This document shows positions 40,320 to 47,000 of a stretch of DNA of 47,000 nt, in pieces. The position numbers and the translations under genes were made by a program. Location: assembly GCA_022695795.1 (NCBI GenBank), contig MU404225.1:1-47000 (forward strand). Direction: 5' to 3'. This DNA comes from Biscogniauxia marginata (taxonomy: Eukaryota; Ascomycota; Sordariomycetes; Xylariales; Xylariaceae). Under the pieces are notes generated by a model. The model was not told where the DNA came from and searched no databases. It saw only the letters and a program-made list of their open reading frames with translations. Every line of letters begins with the position of its first letter. The first letter of the stretch is position 1.

Positions 40320-43300
40320 TTTTAATAGCTCCTTAATTAATGCTTAATATTAATTTAAGAAAAGGGACTCTCGATCGAACCGTCTCAAGACAAGCATGCT
40401 CCTTAAGACTAAAGAGTAACAAAAAAAGAAACAAGTAAAAAAATAATAATTAATAAGCTTTTATACGAAAACTTTAAATTCTTTTATAATATAATAAAAA
40501 GGTTTAAAAGAACTAATATAAGAGTTAATTATAATTATAACTAAAAAAGAGCCTTAAAAGGACACCTTTAAAGCTTAATAAGAAAAAGCACTTAAAGAAA
40601 AAAACAAATAAGTAAGACAACCTTTACCTCTTAAAAACAAATAACTAAAGCCACCTTTAAATGATAGCGACCTTAACAGCTTAAACGACGAAAACAACAT
40701 AACGACCTTTAATATAAAAGGTTTTAAATTAATTATACTTAACAAATATAATAAGTCGAGCGATTTAGAAGGATTTTTGATTTAAACTAGAATTTATTTA
40801 TAGTTTTATTATAAAACAATTACTATTAAAGAATAAAAAGTCTTTATAATATCTTAGCTCCTCGTTAAAACTATTTTAACCTGGTTTTAACCGGTATTAA
40901 AAAATCATTTAGAAAATAAACTAAACACTTAAAAAGATATAAAGAAGGTCTTTAAAGATTATAAAGAATTTAAAAAACAATTTAAGTTTATATTTAACAA
41001 CTTAATCTTTAAGTAACAAGTTAAAACTCGACTTTATAAAATACGACAAAACAAAAAGGCTTTAAATTACGTTATTAAGTTTAAAAAACTCGTAAACTAA
41101 TTATAACTACTTATTAAGAGCTTGTATTACTTGTTTTATTAAGAATTAAAAAACCATATAAAAAAAGAAACTTAAAAAAGTTTAATAAATACGTTATAAT
41201 AATAATTGCTATTAATAACGAAAATTTTAAATAGTACTTTAAAAAGAAAAAGACGATATAACGAAAGAACGGCGATTAACAGAAAAAAGGAAATCATAAA
41301 AGTGGTGCCGAAACAAGGAAAGGCACTAAAATCAAATCAAACCCCATCGAAATTAACGCTACTTAAAAAAAGCAAAAAAAACAAAATAAATTAACTATTA
41401 AGTGTTTTAATTATAAAAAGAAAAAACATTATAAAAACGAGTATTAAAACCCTAAAAAACAAAAACCAAAAATAAAAGGGATTTTTTAACCCGAGAAAAA
41501 AACCTTTAAAATAAAGGTTTATTTCGAAAATAACAAAAAGGTAAATTAAGTATTTATTATTATTATTATTAAAGTAAAAAAGAACGAGGAAATTCTTATA
41601 AAAAAAGCTATAAATATTATTAAGTTAACTATAAAGATTATTTAAAACACGATTATTTATATTTAAGATACTTCACACTAAAATAAGCCAGATAAAGATA
41701 TAACGAAGGCGAACTACCATGCAAATATAATGCTTATAAACTAGAATACGACTTAGAAATTAAGATAAACCATAATAAGCTATATTAAAGCCATTATAAC
41801 GACAATAAATGCAAAATACATTAAAGAAAAAACAAGTATAATAGCTTAAATTAGAAGTTTTATATAAATAACAACTACGATATTTATTAAAGCTTAAATA
41901 GTACTAGTTAACTTAATAAGTTATTAAATAAAAAACCTAAAATAAAGCTAAAAATGGAAAAACAACTGGAAAAGGAACATGCATTGTTATATTAAAGCTT
42001 TTATATTAACGACGCTTATTAAGTATATAAAAGTTCTAAGGATAAAATTAGTTATTATTCTTAAAAACTAGAAAGTAATAACACGAAAAAAAATAAATGT
42101 ATTTATAATAACGTCTCATAATAGTTATATTATTTTAAAATATATTATTTTCACTTAAGTTCCGAAAGAAGTAACGAAGCAATTATTAAGGGTTATATAT
42201 ATTACATTTTAGTATTATACGATATATATAATTTATTTAAAGCGGGTTTCGAAAAAAACGAAATTAAAGAAGAATTATAGGAATTATAAAAAGAATTATA
42301 TTTTTTATATTAACTCAAAAAACGAGCTAAGTATAATATAAGTTTATTTAAATTTATAAGAAAATGCTTAACAAAATAATAAATAAAAATACGTACGACT
42401 AAATTAAACTATAAATAAATCGTTAAAGTATATTTCAAGAAAAAGGGAGAGTTTCTAGAAATTTATATAAACTTATAAGGAAATATCAAGTTACTTTTAA
42501 CAAGTAAATCCGAGAATTATGCTTTTTATTCAAAGATAATCTAGAACCTTAAAAGATTTCGAATTAATAAAAAAATAGATTTAAACTATAAAAAGGCCCT
42601 CGAAAAAGAATTAAAGTTTTAATATATAAGGTTTTATATAAAAAATAGACTTTTTATTTCTTATTACTTAAAAAGTAGTTAAAGAGACTATTTAAATAAC
42701 GATTATTAGAAACACGTTTTTATGAAAGCCTAAGAATAAAAAGATATCTAGGCCGTAGCGATTTAAAGAAACCCAAAAAAGAAGGGATATAAAAAACAAA
42801 AAAACGGTAAAGGCTCTCGCTAGTAAGGCAGCGAGAAGCTATAAATAATAAGTCTTTATATAAAGTTTAGTTAAGACTTAATAATACCATTATAACTAAA
42901 GTTAAGTATAATAAAAAGGAATATTAAGCCTTTATAAACTTAAAAATAAATAAAAGTTATGTTTTAACTAAAATAACTTAAAAAGATAATATATTATAAA
43001 TATATAAATAAAGTTTATATTAATTACGAAACTTTAAAAAATATGTATTTAATTACGAGAATAATAAAGTACTAAGAGAGATAGTTTCTTTCTTAATAAC
43101 CATTTAAAAACATCTCGAGTAAATCATTTTTAATATTATATATATATTAAGTCACGATATAATCCTAAAAATAAATTAATTTAAAAAAAGTAATTTACAA
43201 ATAAATTTCGAGATAAACACGCTTTATTAAAATTAAAATTAAGAGGAGTTAACCATTATAAGTTATAAAATAAGTATCGCAAGTAACTCCAGAAAAACGA

Positions 43301-46300
43301 ATGTAAAAGCGAAATATATCGCTTATATAATTCGAGTAACTAAGCTTAAAGATTTAACAAAAAGAGTATTACGCGAGTACCTCCGTTTCTATAAATTATT
43401 TAAAAACAAAATAAAAAAAGAATTACTAGATTTATTTTAAGAAAGAAAAGTAGTTAAAACTATTTTTAATATATTTTATAAATCAAGAAAATAAAAAGCA
43501 TTATTAAAAGGAATTTAATAAAGGATATATTCGAGAATTAAAGTCCTCGTTAAGATATTTAATAATCATGGTATTAAAGGTGAATAAAAACGAAAAGTAA
43601 CATGTTAATAAAGAAGGAAATCTAGTATAACGACGAATAGTTAATTACCGACACTTTAATAAAATAACAAAAAAAATATTTATTACTATTAATAAAACTT
43701 ATAAAAAAATAAATTAATAAGGCTTAAATCTTTATAATATTAGATCTTCGTGATGGTTATTATATAATTAAAATAGTTAAAAAATACGAATAATACATCG
43801 CTTTTTAAACGATATACTAATTTACTTAAAAAGCGAAAAGGAGTATAAAGAATATGTAAAACAAATGTTAAAAGCCCTGGAAAAGGTAAACCTACTTATT
43901 TATTTAACTAAAAGTGAATAACATGTCAAAAAACTAGATTATTTAAGGTTTATAATAAATCTAAGAGAAATCCGTATTTAAAAAGGAAAAATAATAATAA
44001 TTAAGGATTAATTAAAACTTAAAAGTGTTATAAACGTACATGTATTTCTTGGCTTTATTAATTACGTTAAATAACTTATTTAAAATTTTAGGTGAATTAT
44101 TAAATTATTAACGGAACTAATTATCTTAATAAAAACAAGAAAAGCCTTTTATTTTACTAAAAAAGCTAAATAAGCTTTTTAATAGCTAAAAGAAGTAATA
44201 ACTAACGAGGTTATATGTAAACTTTTAAACGAAAATAAGAAGAAACGACTAAAGATAAACGCTTTAAATTTCGTCATCGAAGCAATTTTAAAGCAATTAA
44301 AAAACAATAAAAAATGGTACCTAGTCGCGTACCTATTTAAGGCACTATATAGTGTTAAACTAAACTATTAAATTTATAACAAAGAATTATTAATAGTTAT
44401 TAAAGCATTAAAGGAATAAAAATCATGGTTTAGTAAAACTAAGAAACCTATTAATATTTATTTAAATTATAAAAACTTTATATAATTTATAATAATATAA
44501 ACGTTTAATTAGAGATATAAACGTTAAATGATTTTCTTGTTTAAATTCAATTTTAAAATTTATTATATTAAGGGGGAAAAAAACGTTTAAGTAGATCTAC
44601 TTAATAAAAAAGGAGATTATAAATTAAAAATCAATAAAAGAGATATCTAGATATTTAAATAACAAAATGACGAATTAATTATATTAACTTATATGTGAAT
44701 TAACATAAAAAACTAGAAATAACGTTTTAAAGAGAATTATAATTAAAAAAAAACAATTATAATCTTAACAAGGATCTAACGACGAACTTCTCTCATATAA
44801 GGAAAAGGTTTACGTACTAGAATAAATACAAAACGAATTTATTAAGGAATTCCACAAATACCCCCTACATGGTCACCAGGGAATTTTCAAAACGATAAAA
44901 CGACTTTAAAAAGAATTTGACTTTCTAGAAATACGATAAACAATTAAAAGAATTATAAAGAGTTATAACGTTTATAATAAAGCTAAAGCATTATAATATA
45001 AACCATATAAACTATTATAACTAATTTAAATATTAAATAAAGCGTGGCATATAATTATATAGGATTTCGTAATGAAACTCTTTAAATTAAAAGATCTTAT
45101 TATAAGAGTACTTTATAATAACATATAAGTAATCGTTAATAAACTCACGAAATATACTTACTTTTTACCGTTTAACGAGTTAAGTATAACAAAATAACTA
45201 GTTTTTAGTTTCTTAAAAAATATATTAATAAATATAAATTACTAAAACGTATTATTTTAAATAAAGACAAGTTATTCATTTTAAAGTTTTAGATTAACTT
45301 AATAAAACGAATAAAAATTAAATAAAAGTTATTTATAACGTATTATCCTCAAATAAACGAACAAATAAAGAAAATAAACCAAATAATAAAATAATATTTA
45401 AAAAGCTATGTTAATTAAGAAATGAATAACTAGGTAAAACTATTACTAATAGTTTAAATAACGTATAACACTTCAGTTAACGAAAACATAAAGATATCAC
45501 TACACAAAGCAATATACAGTTAAAAAGCAGAAATCTAAAAACAACCAATCGAACTCACAAAAACACTAAAAGTCGAGACAAAAACCCCGAAAATAGAGGT
45601 ACTATTTAAAAAGGTCTAAGTAATATAACGACGGCTATAAAAAGAATTATAATTTATCCAAGATAAAATAATAAAGTATTATAACAAAAAAAGAATTAAA
45701 GGACTAATTCTTAAAAAAGGAGATATAATTTATTTGCTTTATTAATAATAAAGTGTAATAATAAAAACGCCTTAAATTAAAATAAAACGACTTAGTAAAA
45801 AACTTAAATTTAAGAAGTTAAAACTATATAAAATTAAGGAAATTATCTCGAATATTAATTATAAATTAAAACTATTAAAGGAATTTAAAATACATTTAGT
45901 TTTTTATATATCGTTATTAAAATTAACATTAAAAAACGCCTCGTTAAAAACCCGGAACGAGATTAAGGAAAAACCAAATAAATATAAAATGGAAAGAATT
46001 TTAAATTTAAAAAAGGTTAGTAATTAGTTATAATATTTAGTTAAATAAAAAGGTTATTTATTAAAAGAAAACATGTAAAAATCACTTAGGTATTTAAAGA
46101 ACTTAACGGCTAAACTTAATAAGTTTTATTAACGGAACTTGGACCGGCTAAAAAGGCTTGGATTTTAAGATCCTAGTTTAAGAAGGACAGGTCTAGGGAG
46201 GGGACGACCTCGGAAGTAACTCTAGCCTACTTAGCTAGAGATTATTACTCGACCTAGAAACGTTTTTACTTTTCTTTTAAACGTTTTTACTTCTTTAAAT

Positions 46301-46783
46301 TATTTAAATTTTGAAGATCACGTTAAAGCATTTTTAAACTTTTTTCTTTTAATAACTCCTTTTAGCAATAAAGCCGTTTTATACAAGTTATAATTTCGGC
46401 TATTTCTCGGTAAAGTCGTTTTAAGGCTTTCTCGGCTTAACGTTTTTATAAAGATAACCGCTTCTCTTTATAATTCAAGTTTCGAAAAGAGTTAAAAGGA
46501 ATTCTCATTTTATTATATTAATAACAATAAAAAACGTATTTACCACATTTCTTTAATACCTTAAGTAATATTACATATTTTAAGTTATAATTAAAACAAT
46601 AAAAATAAAGTATAATATCGATATTAAAGCTTATTTAGTTAATTTAATTAATAAGCTCTTTACGTTTTTACTTTTAATTTTCATGACGACGCTTAATATT
46701 ACGATTAATAAATATAATAAAGATAAAAAAAAAGACTTATTAAATAATATTTAAAGATAAAGATTTTAAAAGGGAAGAAATAA
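40320..46783 (+). pseudogene. Internal region of a plus-strand Ty3/gypsy retrotransposon, RIP-inactivated gag-pol
   Basis: About 6.5 kb between the two LTRs, with order gag, protease/reverse transcriptase, RNase H, integrase recognisable only as fragments. Near 41206-41394 a Lys-rich open piece corresponds to the gag/nucleocapsid end. Near 43735-43770 the frame reads I-L-D-L-R-D-G-Y-Y, the RT palm entry, and near 44035-44090 V-F-L-G-F-I-N-Y-V. Near 44845-44900 it reads E-F-H-K-Y-P-L-H-G-H-Q-G-I-F-K-T-I-K, the integrase zinc-finger region. Stops occur every few codons, mostly TAA or TAG, as produced by RIP. A polypurine tract AAAAGGGAAGAAA (46768-46780) precedes the 3' LTR. No working protein is possible. 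Confidence 0.8.
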
Positions 46784-47000
46784 TATTATAAACTAACTAG
46801 GGTAAGTAATTAAGTGATAAGGGTATTATTTTTACTTTTTTTTTATCTAGGTTAAACATAAATCTTAAAAAAGAAAGCGACTTATTATCACGTAATATAA
46901 ATAAGTATAAATAAGTATAAATAAGTATAAATAAGTATAAATAAGTATAAATAAGTATAAATAAGTATAAATAAGTATAAATAAGTATAAATAAGTATAA
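46784..47000 (+). mobile_element. 3' LTR of the plus-strand gypsy copy, cut by the window end
   Basis: Begins TATTATAAACTAACTAGGGTAAG, aligned to TGTTACGAACTAACCAAGGTAAG of the 5' LTR, and follows it through ...GCGACTTATTATCACGTAATATAAATAAG. From there the LTR is replaced or expanded by a decamer array to the end of the window. Confidence 0.75.
46897..47000 (+). repeat. Tandem decamer array (ATAAGTATAA)n
   Basis: Ten perfect copies of the 10-bp unit ATAAGTATAA from 46901 to 47000, preceded by a partial copy, and running off the window. The matching place in the 5' LTR has only one and a half imperfect units (ATAAATAAGTGTAAATAAG), so the array grew inside the 3' LTR after insertion. No copy is mutated. 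Confidence 0.95.

Noticed and set aside
41206..41394. 62-codon Lys-rich open frame in the AT-rich block
   Set aside because: It is a surviving piece of the RIP-inactivated gag region of the gypsy element, not an independent gene.
46897..47000. Decamer array considered as a telomere or a CRISPR array
   Set aside because: Unit ATAAGTATAA is not a TTAGGG-type telomere repeat, there are no spacers, and CRISPR does not occur in nuclear fungal DNA. It lies inside an LTR.
34303..47000. AT-rich block considered as mitochondrial DNA
   Set aside because: It contains gypsy LTRs and pol fragments with transition-type decay, and no mitochondrial genes, so it is nuclear RIP-affected DNA.

Overview
The window is nuclear DNA of a filamentous ascomycete (Pezizomycotina; Sordariomycetes is my guess, not shown). 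The signs are short introns of about 45-90 bp with GTAAGT-type donors and CTAAC/CTGAC branch points, Zn2Cys6, Clr5 and NmrA-type families found mainly in filamentous fungi, a RAD7/RAD16 repair pair, and large AT-rich blocks in which retroelements are decayed by C-to-T and G-to-A changes, the signature of repeat-induced point mutation (RIP).

Layout. (1) 1-21.9 kb is gene-rich and of normal composition: an NTF2-like mRNA-export protein (-), a Zn2Cys6 regulator (-), a serine dehydratase-like PLP enzyme (+), a NAT9-type acetyltransferase (-), mitochondrial methionyl-tRNA synthetase (-), RAD16 (-), RAD7 (+), a secreted protein with two cyanovirin-N-like domains (+) and a GNAT acetyltransferase (+). 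Most have introns, and I rebuilt the exons by reading frame and splice signals. (2) 21.9-34.3 kb is sparser and partly decayed: a solo LTR with an intact 5-bp target duplication, an intact aldo/keto reductase, relics of an FAD-linked oxidase and of an NmrA-like reductase, a tRNA-Val(AAC), an intact flavin monooxygenase and a Clr5-domain gene that stops at the edge of the AT-rich block. (3) 34.3-47 kb is an AT-rich repeat block. It holds a long palindrome, a short LTR-like element, a minus-strand Ty3/gypsy copy, a clean solo LTR lodged inside that copy, and a second, plus-strand copy of the same family interrupting the first. The plus-strand copy runs off the window in a decamer array.

How the genes relate. 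RAD16 (SNF2/RING ATPase) and RAD7 (leucine-rich-repeat partner) form one global-genome nucleotide excision repair complex and lie head to head across a 1.5-kb shared upstream region, the clearest functional unit here. The aldo/keto reductase, FAD oxidase relic, NmrA relic and monooxygenase are the kinds of tailoring enzymes found in secondary-metabolite clusters, and with half of them broken they look like a decaying cluster; no backbone synthase is visible. The remaining genes look like independent housekeeping or accessory loci.

Limits: exon joins, family names and repeat alignments were made by eye. RAD7's first exon was not found, and repeat boundaries in the AT-rich block are approximate unless flanked by a target-site duplication.
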